Source: Sternotherus odoratus
Lineage: Eukaryota > Chordata > Testudines > Kinosternidae
NCBI GenBank assembly: GCA_032164245.1
Contig: JAVMKO010000005.1
Coordinates: forward strand, 48,066,193 to 48,130,192
Reading direction: 5' to 3'
Length of the DNA: 64,000 nucleotides
Position 1 is the stretch's first letter, and every line of letters starts with the position of its first letter. Under the pieces are notes generated by a model that did no database searches, was not told where the DNA came from, and worked only from the letters and a program-made list of their open reading frames with translations. The position numbers were made by a program, and so were the translations under genes. Positions 33,086 to 45,365 of this stretch are shown in pieces.

Positions 33086-34440
33086 CGGATTACCCAGACT
33101 GCTCCTGGAGTTGGAGTTTTGACATCTGCTTATGATGTGGGGGAAGGGTTGCAAAACTAATTCAACTTTTCCAACATACTCCCTGTACTTTAAGCCCATG
33201 ACTCTCCCTCTTCCACCCCCGCAAATTAATCATATTAAATCCCTTTTCCCCCCAGTTCCAGGGCAGTTTGTGTGTTGTTTGGGATAGAAGAATCCCCATA
33301 GAACCCAGCTGGTACTCCTTATCACTTGCAGTCCTAAAGGATCCACTGTACACATACACAGTAAGACAGTTCCTGTGCCTTAAAGCTTTCAGCCTAAACA
33401 AGGGTACAGTGGTTTGTCAGATCACACCACCAAGTCCCTGCAGAGCCAGGAGCCCAGCCCAAAGCCCCATCCACTCGCAACGCTGCCTGCCTTAGCACAG
33501 GCCTGGTAGAAGGCCTGTAACACATTTATTCCTCAGATTCTCTTTCTGCTTCCTGCATTTGCTTTTCACTCAGCCCCTGTCTCTCCATTCCTCTGCCTCT
33601 ATTTTTCCACTGGATTTTTCCCCTCTCTTGGCCGCTAGGCAGAACATGAACCCCAACAACATTGTTTCCATCTGGTTCTCTAGCTCTGAACATCTGCCTG
33701 GGTTCAAAATTGGGCAAAAGAACTTTGCCTTCCTGTAGCAAAACCCCAGCCAAGAATCAAGGCGCTGAGTCACTGGAAGGGCTCCCCCATTCAGTGGGAG
33801 GCCCGATGATGCGAACGCACAGAGCCAACTTCTGTGGTAAATTTAAAGCAAGAGGGTCTCCTTCCTATAGGAGATCTTCAGGGCACTCCGCTACCTCCTG
33901 TGGGTGAGCCTTACACAGATCTGCGCCTCCTTCCCTCACCTGTATGCTAAGTAAGGGACAGTCTAGCTACAGAAGAGAATCCAGGGCTCTGGCAGCTTAG
34001 GTAGTAGAGGGTATTCATGGTCGATATCACTTTGCCTGGAAGCCTGGATGTGACTGGAGTCCCCGCCTTCCCTTCCAATCAGCCAGCATCTCTGAGAGCC
34101 AGAATCTTTCTCTAATCAGCCCATTTCCCACCGATCGCTCCCCGCGGTCCCACAGCTGCATGGGCTATAAGGTGCCTCTATCATTGGCTGTCAGGTGAAA
34201 TCTCCCTAACAGCTCCAGCAGGCCTTTCTTTCTTTCGTTTTAAAATTCCCCCGGGGCCAAGGAAGGTCGTTTGAACAAATTGGAGCCGACAGACATTAAC
34301 GTGGAAAAAAGCCCACTGCACCATGCTAAATTCCATTTAAAGGGAAGTGCCAGATGAGGACGGAACAAAACAATGCGAGATGTGTCACTGTTACCATCGG
34401 CTTGGGAGAGCCTTAGCTGCCTCCTTCACAGCAGTATGCT
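33086..34440. other. Unassigned sequence with a possible conserved part at 34080-34340
   Basis: No gene. The part at 34080-34340 has CpG-bearing, unrepetitive text (CCCGCGGTCCC, CCCCGGGGCCAAGG). Evidence for function is weak. Confidence 0.35.
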
Positions 34441-34585
34441 ATGCCCGAATTATTATTAACATTACAAGCCCCCATTGTGCTGGGAGCTGTACAAACTCCC
34501 CAAAAGGGGCAGTCCAAGCCCCGGAGAGCTTGCAATCTAAATAGGCAAGGCAGATGAAAGGAAGTGCTATTATCCCTGTTTTTAC
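34441..34585 (-). mobile_element. MIR-type SINE fragment
   Basis: CCCCCATTGTGCTGGGAGCT, GTACAAACTCCCC, GAGCTTGCAATCTAAATAGG. Confidence 0.7.
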
Positions 34586-34587
34586 AG

Positions 34588-35283
34588 CTCTGGTGACCAG
34601 GATTAGAACTCAAAATGGCCTGGATGAATTGGAGACTCCAATAAAGACAGGTGCACAACTACCAAATGGGGGATAATTGGCGAGGTGGTGGTACCACTGG
34701 AAAGGATCTCAGGGTGACGGTGGATCACAGATTTGTGATTCGACAATGTGATGCAGCTGTGGAAAAGGTTAATATCATATTGGGGTGTCAGGTGTAAGAC
34801 ACAGGAGGTAATTGTGTGCTCTGTTCAGCACTGGTTAGGCCTCAGCTGGAGTACTGTGTCCAGTTCTGGGTGCCACACTTTAGGAAAGATGTGGACACAT
34901 TGGGGAGAGGCCAGAGGAGAGCAACAAAAAGAAGACTGAGGGAGGATGTGATAACAGTTTTCAAACCTGTTAAGTGCGGCCATGACAAGGACGGTGATCA
35001 ATTGTTTTCCATGTCCACTGAAGGCAGGCCAAAAAGAAAGCAGTGTGATCGCCCTTGCTGCAATTTTAGGTTGGATAGTAGCAAAAATTCTTTCTTTCTA
35101 TAAGGTTAGTTAGGCTCTGGAACAGGTAACCAAGAGAGGGTGGAGAGTCTCCAGCACTGAAGGTTTTTAAGAACAGGTTGGACAAACTCCTTTCAGGGCT
35201 GGTCTAGGTTTACTTGGGCCTGTCCCAGCGCAGAGGGCTGGACTAGGTGACCTCTCCCTTCCGTCCCAAACATCTATGGTTCT
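34588..35283 (+). mobile_element. CR1 LINE 3' part, degenerate
   Basis: Runs from the ORF2 C-terminus (CTCAGCTGGAGTACTGTGTC, CACTTTAGGAAAGATGTGGA) to the 3' UTR and the terminus GACTAGGTGACCTCTCCC...ATGGTTCTA. Frame breaks throughout. An older subfamily than the copies at 10583 and 58083. Confidence 0.9.
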
Positions 35284-36145
35284 AACTTGCTGGTCATAGC
35301 CCCTAAGGGGTCTCTACAAGCTAGGGACTGTTGGAGTTCGGTACCACTGCAGCTGTGTTCCACACCCCTGATTCTTTTTTGGCCACACCCCTGATTCTCC
35401 CTATACTGAAGCCATAAGGAAGGGTGGTACCTTCATTTTCTTGTCCTCCGTGTTCTGGGGAAATCCTCCGCTGGCTGCTGTAGGGCCTCCGTCCCCATCA
35501 GTCATGTGAAGGGGCCATAACTGGGCCCGAGGATCTAGCTCCAAGCCCCTAGTGCTTTATGCTGTGCTGTTAGCCTAGTCCTGTACGTCTGTCACGGTGG
35601 CTTGTCCGTAAGTCTTTGAATGCCAAAGGTAACCTAGCCAAGCAGTTTCTATTGCTGACTGCTGTGTAATGGAGATCACAGGTGTGGGCAGGTATCAGCA
35701 GAAGCTACCTGGGTGCAGGTTGAAGTGGGCGAGGTTGAAGTGGGACATATCAATCTTAGTTTGTACAAGTGCTGATGAAACTTGTGCTCTCACCGAAGAG
35801 ATTTCCTAACGTTTCCCATTCAATTTGTGCATAGTTTCTTTATGCTTTGCTTAGTGCCCTTGAAGTAAAGGCAATTGGTTTCTCCTCTCCTCTCGGCACC
35901 ATGGGGGATGCAAGTTCTCCCAGCTCCGTACCAGAGGCATCCGACTCCAACTGACCTGGCAAATCGGGATCAAAATGTGTTAACCTCTCGGGGGCTAGCA
36001 ACAAAAACCCTCACCTGCCCGAGGCAGGGTGAGGAGATCATCAGAAGGACCCAGTCCCACAGACAGAGAGGAAATGAGGTATCTGTGCAACAGATCAGTG
36101 ATCCTGGAAGAGAAAGGAACTGCTCGCGCTTCTGGGGACTAAGAC
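35284..36145. other. Unassigned sequence
   Basis: Nothing recognised. Confidence 0.4.
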
Positions 36146-36738
36146 CAGGGCCAGTGCAACCGCTAGGCTGCCTTGGGCGCCAAGTGGTTGGGGGCACCGA
36201 AAAGCACGCTTAGGGGAGGTGGTGGAGTGGAGGTGAGCTGGGGCGGGGGGTGGGGGCCAGGGAGGGCAGCCCGCAGCAAGTAATGGGGGGGGGCACACAG
36301 GGGAACCGCTCCCCGCCCCAGCTCAGCTCCATTCTGCCTCGTCCCCTGAGCACGTCACCCTCCCTTATGGCTCATGAGTCCATGGGAGTCATAACGGTAA
36401 GGGTTAAATAACGCTTGAGATTGCCAAGTCTCTTGCTTCAGCCGATCTCCATTGCCTTGGGGGGGGGGGGGGCGGGGGGGCGGAAATGCTGGCAGGGCCA
36501 GGTTATCTGCAGCGGTTCTTGTATCTGCCTCTGGTGCAGCTGCTACTAGCCACCGTCAGAGACAGGACAGTATGCTCAGGGCGGAGGTGAGCTGGGGTGG
36601 GGAGCAGCCGCAGGGCTCCCCGGGCAGAGCGGAGGGAGGGGGGGGGGAGAGGGGAAGCCGTTGCAGGGCTCCCTGAGAGGGGAGGGGTGCAAGGTGGAAG
36701 TTTTGCCTAGGGCATGAAATATCCTTGCACCGGCCCTG
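36146..36738. mobile_element. hAT-type mini-element (CAGGGCCGGTGCAAG family) with an internal foreign segment
   Basis: Ends CAGGGCCAGTGCAACC and CTTGCACCGGCCCTG are inverted. The 8-bp flanks ACTAAGAC and ACTAAAGC (36739-36746) match at 6 of 8. The interior contains segment B (36369-36562), a second copy of the sequence at 32310-32503, and a run of G near 36460-36480. No transposase. Confidence 0.75.
36369..36562 (+). repeat. 194-bp segment, copy B
   Basis: Matches 32310-32503 over GTCATAACGGTAAGGGTTAA, AAATGCTGGCAGGGCCAGGT and GTTCTTGTATCTGCCTCTGG, with one replaced stretch (AAGTCTCTTG for the 17-base GGGATTCGAACACTCTG region) and an expanded G run. Confidence 0.88.
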
Positions 36739-36746
36739 ACTAAAGC

Positions 36747-38000
36747 TTCCACTTTGGCCATCACCTTTCTTTGGCCCTTGTGCCGCCACTGAGCGCACAG
36801 TCTCAAAGCTCCCTGGAGAGCTGGAAGAATGACTACCTGCCACTGCATCAGCCCATGAGCTTCCAGTCTCTGCAAGACAGCGCCTCTTGGCTAACTGTGG
36901 GCCATCTGGGCATCTGTACTCCTGACACTCTGCTCCAAACCGGGTCTCTGGCCCTCTCCCGGCAGGGCAGTATCAGTGTTATCCCAGCACATACAGAAAA
37001 GGGGGTATCCATGAACCCCTGTGTGCATGATAATTGTTAAACGCTGGGAGTTTCTTCTTTACCCACGTCTGCAATTAAGCTGGGCATGGGTAAATTTTAC
37101 TACTCTTTGACCTCCCCACTAGCTAAAGCAGCAAAGATTTTCATGTGGGTATCATGCAGCAGCAGATTTTATAGCTGCTCTGAAAATGCCACAGGTTCAG
37201 GGGCACTGCCCTTCTCTAACACTGCTGCCCCTTTTCTAGGTGTGACCGATGCCCGAATTCCTGCCTTTAAATCTTCCAGATCCACTTTGCCCTTTGGTCT
37301 GCTTGTGCATGGGACTGTCCTCGCCTTGCAGCACTTGGCCAGCTTCATGGTTAAGCTTTACTGCACCATCCTTCCATGGAAACAGAGCCTGTGTCTGCAA
37401 CAGTGCAGTTACACTGGCTTGCCCTCTTGCCAGGATGTGGATTTCTTGCCAAGTCACTCAGATCTTACCCATCCCCAAGGGCTCCGCCCAGATGGGCTGT
37501 TACCCTGCACCACAAACACCGTCAATCTAACGGTTCTTCTGTGGAGTTCAACCTACCCGGGCATCCCTCCGTGTTTTGCCAGCCAAGGGAACGTGGCTGA
37601 TCTTGCTATGATCCACAGTATCTAATGCAGCATGGCAGCCCCATCCAGTCATGAGTCAGGGCCCAAACCATGAGACTGTGTTAAATGTTGGGGGGGGGGG
37701 GTTGTTAAATAAATAAATGGGTGATCTTTGCCTTCTGAGTCGCTGGAGAGCATGTTCTTCAAGGCTTTCTCCTTTTGCTTGTTTTAAATGGAATCCTATG
37801 ACTTCAGAACCACACAACCGCTGAGTGATACCGCGGCTCCTGGGCCCCTTCCAGCTAAAATCGGGCCACTTCTAAAAATCCAAACTCCATGCAAAGACTC
37901 TGAAATAGGACCAGCTTGGGCCACCTGGACTGCATGGAGCAGAGCCTCGCACTGTGAGTAGCCCTATGAGAATACGTGGGACTCACGGTGGCTTTTCCTC
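36747..38000. other. Unassigned sequence
   Basis: Contains a G run near 37690. A 179-codon open frame (37086-37625 plus) shows no domain. Confidence 0.4.
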
Positions 38001-38699
38001 CTGAGTTCTCTCTGGGCCAGATTTTTGGAATTTGTCCCCCTAATTTTTCAGATACAGGATTTGGATTTAAAAAAACCTCCGTTTTTTCCTTTTTCTACAT
38101 TTTTGCTCTCTCCCTTTTTTCCATCTGGCCACTGTACAAATGGGGACACAGGAAAAACAAAGGGGGTGCTCTCTTGCTAATTCTCTTGCTAAAATTGTTG
38201 CCCAGTTCTACCATCCTGTGTAGAAGCCCAGCTGAGTGACAGGGGCTTTGCGGGGTGTGGGTGGGTGGGTGGGTGGGAGTGTGAGTGTGACGGTATAGGG
38301 CCAGTGGAAGTGACTGCTGGACATGAGACACGGGGGTCCAATGAGAATGAGGGAGGGGCGTTGGGGTTACCTGGGCAGACAGGGAGAGAATTGATGGCTG
38401 TGCCAGCAGTGAGAATGGGGGGCTGTAAGTGGGTGGAGGCAGTGGGGGGCAATGGGGATTTTGCGGGGCTTCCCTCTCCACCCCCCATAGACCACCCATC
38501 CCCCCTGCCTGCTTTGCCACCCTCTCTGCCCCCACCTCTGTATTAGCCATTTGCTTCCTTCCCACCCCCCTTCCTGATCCATCCCCTTACCCCCCGGAGG
38601 GATGCACGCCCCCCTTTATCTCCACCAGCTCCTTCCCCCATCCCTCGCCGGATCCCGGCAACAAGTTTAATTGGAAAAGCCAAGGCTGCTGAGGGGGCC

Positions 38700-38960
38700 G
38701 GGAAGAGCCGGTGCCAGCTGACACCATGATCGATTACCTGGAACTCCACCTGACACTGAAATTAGGGGTTTTTAATGATAGGCCGACTCTCCCTGGATGT
38801 GCAATTCAAATGCTCTCCAAAGCTTCCCTGCGCCCATCAGGCGCTGCACGCAGTGGGAGACGCCACTCGCAGGTACTTTGTCTCTGTCACTGCTGAAAGG
38901 ACATTGTTATTACCAACAACTCTTTGTATTAACCAGTCTCCTACCTAATAGACAACACTT
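38700..38960. promoter_or_regulatory. Candidate conserved noncoding block
   Basis: Repeat-free text with CAGCTGACACC, ATCGATTACC and TTTAATGATAGG (homeobox-like). Inference only. Confidence 0.25.
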
Positions 38961-39934
38961 TACGTTCTGCACCGTTACCCAGCCAGGGCTGCCGTGCGCT
39001 GCTGAGACATAGCTTCCCCCCGGCTTCCCCTAAGCAAGGGAAACCGGGCCTCAAAAATAGACGCCACAGTGTAGGAGCCACCCCAGTCCACGTACCCCCC
39101 CCCTAACCCTCTTCAGGGAAAGGGGGGGGCTGGTTTGTCTCTGCCGGTGTCTGTCTCAGAGCCAGGCTTCAAGCACAAGGCACAGGAGGGGCGATCGGGG
39201 AGCTGTGGGGTTCAGGACCTGACACTTTGCAGAGGGCCGGGCTGGTTGTTGCGAGTCCCCCGCACCCTGCCACTCTAACGCCTCCCACCCCCATCCTAGT
39301 GAGATGGGACAGGCCATGCCATGCAACTCTCCCACCTCTGGTCCTACCTTTCCCCGTGGGAGGTAGCTCCCAGGTTGACTCCGCCCAACCCCCTGGTGCA
39401 GAGGGATTTCTCTAATATGAAGGCAGGCTGGGGGGTTATTCCCTGACCCCTGCCCGCTTCTCTTTCTTTCTGGGACTCCCAAGCCAAACCCCGTCTTACC
39501 AGATCCTTGGACGCCTTCGAAGGGCAGAAAAGAGGCACTGGCATGGCTGACCCAGGAGGTTGGCAGCTGCGGTTGGTTCTCAGGGCCCAGATGTTGGCCT
39601 TTCTCACGGGGGCCTTAAACCAGAAAAAGGGTCATTTTGAATTTGGCTGGTCGTGGATGGGGAGCGGGAACTCCTGAACGAAAGTAAACCCAGTGGAGGA
39701 AGCGGTGGCCTGAAAAGCAACACCTATTAAATGAGGTTTCCCAAATCCCATCGCCAAGTCGCATGGAGACACAGAGAAGGGAGCTATCCTTCCAAAGACG
39801 GGCTTTTCTCTCCCATCCCAGCCTCTCCGGAGAGCAATGGTGCAATAGTCCCTGCCTTTGACCTGCTGGGACTTGCCCAAAGTCCTACTGCCCTGCTCTG
39901 TGCCCCAGTCCCCCCGCCACTTCTTGTCTGTCTT

Positions 39935-40065
39935 GTCTCTTCAGACTGTCAGCCCTTTGGAGTGGGGACTGTGCACGCTCTTACTGTGCATATATACAGC
40001 ACCTAGCACAATGGAGCCTTGATCTCAGCTGGGCCCTCTATGGCTATCACAGTGCACATATCACA
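39935..40065 (+). mobile_element. MIR-type SINE 3' part
   Basis: TACAGCACCTAGCACAATGG followed by AGCCTTGATCTCAGCTGGGC. Confidence 0.75.
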
Positions 40066-40079
40066 CACTACCGGTAATG

Positions 40080-40235
40080 CTTTGCTATTATTATTCAAGG
40101 TCACGCAGCAGATAAGTAGCCGTGCAATCATTATTATTTTTTATTGTTACTATTTATTTCAAGGTCACACACAGCAGGTTAGTGGCAGAGCTAATATTTA
40201 TTATTATTATTATTACTCAAGGACACACTAAAGCA
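40080..40235. repeat. TTATT-rich low-complexity with two MIR-tail motifs
   Basis: Repeated ATTATTATT stretches alternating with CAAGGTCACRCAGCAG, which looks like stacked SINE tails. Confidence 0.6.
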
Positions 40236-40379
40236 GCTGATAAGGCTGTACAGTGCTGGGCTGCTGTCTACACCCCTTTTTGTCTGCTCCCCTGTGAACC
40301 AGTTTGGCGCGGCTTGGAATCATTGCTGACAGTGGCTTTCAATGGCCCGCGCCAGCCCCATTCTGGGCCGTGTCCCTCG

Positions 40380-40700
40380 GGGCGCTGAGTGGAAAGGGGA
40401 CATGTGCGGACAATGCTAGCGGCTTTCCCACATCGCCCGGTGAGCAGCCCCTAATCTGAGGGGCGTGCCGGTATTAATGCCTTTAATAACGACAGATCAG
40501 ATTGGATGAAGAGTTTTAATTGATGTCTATATCCCCGGAAACATAAAAACAGCCATGCAAACGTCTTACCACTATTATTTTATCAAAGGCGTTTGACGTG
40601 GCTGCTGCATAGGAGATGTCAGGGGAAAAATTCATGTCTGCGAGGCACAAACAGGCAAAGTAATGGGATATAAATCAAAAACAGTGAAAGGGGAAAGTGG
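40380..40700. promoter_or_regulatory. Candidate conserved noncoding block
   Basis: Unrepetitive, containing TTTAATAACGAC, GTTTTAATTGATG and TTTATCAAAGGCG (TCF/LEF-like ATCAAAG). Inference only. Confidence 0.3.
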
Positions 40701-41067
40701 TTAGTCGTAAGATCATAGAGTTTTCACTACAAGGGAGAGAAGTGAATTCTCAATACCAGCAGCCAGATCCCTTCATTCCCTGCTGCCCCCAGCCACCTTC
40801 CTCCACTCCCTCGCCCCCCACAAACACACACATCCCCCACTTTTCTCCATGGGATACCAGAATCCTGGGCAAAGGGCTAGAGCAGGCAATTGCTTCTGCC
40901 TGGTGCCACCTCTGTTTGTGATCATTTCAAGCTATTTTCTGTTCGCCCACCAAAAATACAAGGAAACAACCCCAAAATGCAGTGGCCAAAGATGGGTTAC
41001 GAACAATGGCTCCTCTCATGGCTTGATGCATATGTTAACTAACGCTGTATTGTGCCTACCTCCTTTC

Positions 41068-41290
41068 GCTCAAGGATCTCAAAGCACTGCTTAATTCTCT
41101 TCTCAGTATCGCCCCCATCTTGCAGGTGGGAGGAACAGAGGCCCAAGGCTGCACTGGGAGCCAGGGATAGAAAGCCGTCCTGAGTCTGATCTCATTTACA
41201 CTGGTGCAAATCAGGAATAATTCCGTGGGAAGCTATTGTGGGATCAGAATCTACTCCCCTGCCTTCCAGCTCTAACCACTAGACCCCACT
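41068..41290 (-). mobile_element. MIR-type SINE, degenerate
   Basis: AAGGATCTCAAAGCACTGCT, TTGCAGGTGGGAGGAACAGAGG and AGCTCTAACCACTAGACCCC fit an antisense SINE; a palindromic-repeat piece (CATTTACACTGGTGCAAATC) lies in the middle. Confidence 0.55.
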
Positions 41291-42280
41291 CCCAAAATAA
41301 GCATTGTAACACTGGCTAGTGGGCACGTCTCCCTACGCTGTTCAACCTGACAGGACGGTGCCCGCCATGCTTGACTGGTGTGATTGGCAGAATGCAAGGC
41401 GGGTTCTAAGTTCCAGTCAGTCACGGTGTGCTGTACCTCCTGCCCACCAGCGAACCCCAGCCTTTGTTTCTGCTCGCACCAAAATCCGATTCCCATGTCT
41501 TGCGGGCTCACTGGCTCAGCAGGAAAGAGCTCCCAGTGCCAAGCTCCCAGCAGGGCACTGCTGAGAGGAAGCTCGCAAGTCGGCCTTGCGAGCCGGGTGC
41601 CTGTGCCGCGGACATGGGAGGATGGGGCGCGAGGACGGGGAGAGGCGAGGGAGGAAAAACTGGCGGATGAAAAGAAATTTGAAAAAAAGTCAGAGAAATA
41701 TTCAAACTGGAAAGTGATATTATAGAAAACTGCAGGCAGCACGCTTGAGCGCATTCAAATTTATTCAAACTCTGCGTCTGACATTGATGAATGCAACAGC
41801 TTTTCCCACAATATGTAGAGCGCACAGGGCATTTAGGATTGCAGCATCCCTTTTACTGCAGCTGTCTTAGGGCCCGGCGCTTCATGCCAGCCCCACCCTC
41901 GCCCCCTGAAAGAGGAGACCAGGAAGTCATCATGAGAAGAAAGGAAAGATGCCAAGGCAATAACTCCCTCCTTGCAGTGTGGGAGGATGTTATCCTGGCG
42001 GCTGGGCTTGGGAGGTGCTGGGGAGTCCTTCTTGCACTCACGTGGGTCAGGACAAAAAGGTGCCTCTCCTTTGTAATTCCGTGGGTCTTACGAGAAGCCT
42101 CCATTCCTGACAACCTACATAGGTACAAAGATGCCTTCACAGCTTGGGTGTCAGGTTTGTATTCTCTCCACTTCCTTGGGCAAAAGGGTGGGCGGTTGGT
42201 ACATCTGGCCCACCTCAGACCTGTGAAGCAACTATGTTCCTGCAGGGTGCGCTCTTCCACACCTCAGTGTTGTCCTAAAG

Positions 42281-42796
42281 CAGGGGTCTCAAACTCAAAT
42301 GACCATGAGGGCCGCATGAGGACTAGTGCACTGGCCTGAGGGCCGCACCACTGACACACACACATACCCTCGCTGCCCTGGCTCTGCCCCCACTCCACCC
42401 CTTCCATGAGGACTAGTGCACTGGCCCGAGGGCCGCACCACTGACACACACCCTGCCCTCGCTGCCCCGGCTCCTCCCCCACTCCACCCCTTCCAAGAGG
42501 TCCCACCCCAGCCCCACCTCCTCCTCGGAGCACGCAGCTCCCCATTCCCTCCTGGAAAGCGCTAGGCACCACCAACAGCTGTTTGGCAAACAAAGCAAGA
42601 GCAATCTAGGAAGTCCAGAGCTAGAAACACACGCGGCCCAGCCAGGCAGCAGAGAAGCCTCCACTTCTGGCCCCTCCGTCCTGCAAACTGCTATGGGGAG
42701 ACCGGGGGGGAGGGGGGGCGCCAGGAAGCTTGGCGGCCGCAGGGAAGGGCTTTGCGGGCCGCATGTGGCCCCCGGGCCACATGTTTGAGACCCCTG
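42281..42796. mobile_element. hAT-type mini-element (CAGGGGTCTCAAAC family)
   Basis: A 516-bp element with ends CAGGGGTCTCAAACTCAAAT and CATGTTTGAGACCCCTG and perfect 8-bp flanks TCCTAAAG (42273-42280 and 42797-42804). It contains a 2 x 90-bp tandem duplication (42315-42494). No transposase. Confidence 0.95.
42315..42494. repeat. Two-copy 90-bp tandem duplication in the hAT element
   Basis: CATGAGGACTAGTGCACTGG starts at 42315 and again at 42405; the rest (GAGGGCCGCACCACTGACAC, CCCCCACTCCACCCCTTCC) is repeated with few changes. Confidence 0.9.
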
Positions 42797-43284
42797 TCCT
42801 AAAGTCTGCTTTGCTGGCCAGATGGTGCCTCCTATAGATGATCTCACATATTTCTCTCATTTTCTTCCCCCCTGGCTTTGAAAGCCTAAAAGGGCTTCTA
42901 AAAATAATGGGAAAAGAAGGGTTTGAATCCACCTCTGTTCCTGGTGAGTTATTCACTGCCTGTTCACATATCTGGGGAGAGGGATAAATGGATCTGTCTC
43001 CCTAGATCAATGCAGGTAAGGGAGGGAGTGCAAACAACTAGTGGGTGCAATAGATTGATACTGTCTTCTTATAGTGCTTAGTTTAGTGCCTAGTCAAATC
43101 TGAACAAGCCTGATAACTAGAGAATTCTCCTGCTCTGTTGGGGTCAAAGAACAACCTTTCCTAGGGTTTTTGGTGGCGGCAGTGAAATAGTTTCCACCAT
43201 TGCTAGCTGCACTGGGCTCATAGAACAGGAGCATTCATGTGCCAAGGAAGGCATCTGATCAGCTGACTTATGGACTGCAGTGGC

Positions 43285-43570
43285 TTGGAGGATGTTGAGT
43301 GTGAGAGTGGTCTTGTCTGGGCTTCAGGAACTTTGGGTTCAATTCCTAGTGCTGCTACAAAATGTCTGGTTTACCTTGGCCCAGTCACTCTGCTTTGTAG
43401 GCCTCAATTCCCTATCTGTAAATTGGGGGTAAGGATTTTGCCTTTTGACTGTAAACTCTGTAGGGAAGGGATTTATCTCCCTATATGTTTGTATACGGCC
43501 TTGCATCATGGGACTCTGAGCTGGGTTGGGGCCTCCAGATGCTACTGTGATATAAATAATCTCTGCATCA
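43285..43570 (+). mobile_element. MIR-type SINE, near full length
   Basis: Sense order: TTTGGGTTCAATTCCTAGTG (box B-like region), CTTGGCCCAGTCACTCTGCT core, GGCCTCAATTCCCTATCTGT, then GACTGTAAACTCTGTAGGGA and the 3' end CTACTGTGATATAAATAAT. Confidence 0.85.
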
Positions 43571-45185
43571 GAAAAATGTATATTTTTCTTTCCCCCTCCC
43601 ATCTCCATCCAGCGTGAACCCATCTTGTTAATTATCTGGCTCAGGGAAGGCGCTCTGGAAGGCTTCACTGCTGCTACATCTTTTGCTCAGGATGGAAATC
43701 ACTGTGTCTAGCAAACAGCAAAATCCTGGCAGTTGATCCTCCAGGAGCAGGTCAGGGAACAGCAACCAATGCCAATTCCCCCCTCATTCTTTTCCCAGCA
43801 GGCACCTGTAAGAACCCTTCAAGCTGCTGGCTACAATGGGAAGCGGAATGTCCTGTCGTGTCCCAGGGAAAGGCTCCCTGAGACATTCTGGTCTGGCGAG
43901 TGGGGATGTGGCAGGAGCTCAGGGTTGTTTTTCCTGCTGGAGATAAGGGGGAGGAGCTTCTTGATGCTTTTAGGAAATGGTTCCCCTGTTATTTTCAATC
44001 TGCTGTCCCTCCTGCTCCCATGCTTCAGGGCATCAGCTGATTGCCATGGAGGTCAGGAAGGATTTTTGCTACATCACTGCATAGTGGCCCAGGTGCCTTG
44101 CGGGCACCTTATCCACCTACTTCTACAGTCACAGGCACCATTGGATATCAGTGGCATCTGGGAGCTTAATTCCCTCAGCCGCCTGTAAAACGCCAAGCCT
44201 AGGATGAAGGAGTCAGGATCAAATTCAGTTCTCCAGCATCTCAGCCAACAGGTGGCGGCACAAGAACTGGCCCACGGAGCCCAGTGCTTTGCAGCAGCGG
44301 CGGTAAACCAGAGGTGCTTCCCGGAGCACAGCTGGGCCCATGCGGAAGGTTCTGATCAGGTCCGGACTGGAGCTCTATCAGAATGCAGGGATAGGAGCTG
44401 CATCCCGGGGGCTGGGGCAGGCCCATTGTCAAGACTGGCCAAGTTTGAATTCAGAACCCGGCCTTGAAGATCCAACCAGCAGGAGTGTGGATCAGGGGAG
44501 GGCCCCATTATAGAGGAGTTGTAGACTTCCTTAAAGTCCAGGGGTGCCTTGGCCTGTTATTTCTGGTAAGCCCGTGTCTGTCCAGAAGGCAGCTGATGCC
44601 ACAGAGCTAGAGTTGACACCCTCCCAGTTTTCACCCCCCTCTCCCCCAGTCTAGGTTGTGTGTGTCTGGGAGCCATTTGACAAGCCCTGGTGTCCATTTT
44701 TAAAAATCTGTGAGATCAAAGAGGTAAAGAAGGGGATGGGGCTTTGGGGGAAGAAGAGGAAAAGGGTGTGTGGCATTTGGGGGAAGAGGTGGAGAAGGGG
44801 TTGGGACCAGGGGGGTCTGGTTACCACCCATCAGAAAGGTGACGACCCTAGATGGAGCATTCCCTGAGCCGACTCTGAGGCAGAAACACCAGGTCGAAAG
44901 AATAAGAGGGGGCTCTGCTAATCCTAGAATGAAGAGGACAGGCGATCCTTGCAGCCCCTCTGAGGCCTGTCCCAGGGCTACCAGAACCTGCCTTGCTGTG
45001 TACTGTTGGGGCCGGAGGAGCAGCCCATCACAGACACCGACGCCCGATGCCATTGTACACGAATGGGCTGGGGAGCAAAGCCCTCTGGCCTTGTGCCGCC
45101 TGGGAGTCTGCCCCACGCTGTGTGTGCGCAGCCCAGGAAATGGGGCAAGGGGACTGTGTGCCGGGGCCTGCTGGGGAGCCGAGAG
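43571..45185. other. Unassigned sequence; near-consensus CTCF core at 44245-44258
   Basis: CCAACAGGTGGCGG matches the CTCF core at 13 of 14 positions. Otherwise nothing recognised. Confidence 0.4.
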
Positions 45186-45189
45186 TGTC

Positions 45190-45365
45190 TCTCTTCCTCT
45201 TTAGCTCCTCGTCATGCCGTAAACAAACAAGCTAAACTCTATGAGATTTACAGTGCCCGGCGTCGGTGGCTTCCAGTGCGGCGCAGTGAGATATTTCTGT
45301 ACAGGCAGGCTAAGCACTTTCCATTTTATACCTCAGTGGCTTTATAGCATCTTAAGGATTTCTGG
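45190..45365. promoter_or_regulatory. Candidate conserved noncoding block with forkhead motif
   Basis: Contains GTAAACAAACAA (45219-45230), a strong forkhead-type site, and CpG-bearing text (GTGCCCGGCGTCGGTGGC). Repeat-free. Function is inferred. Confidence 0.32.
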
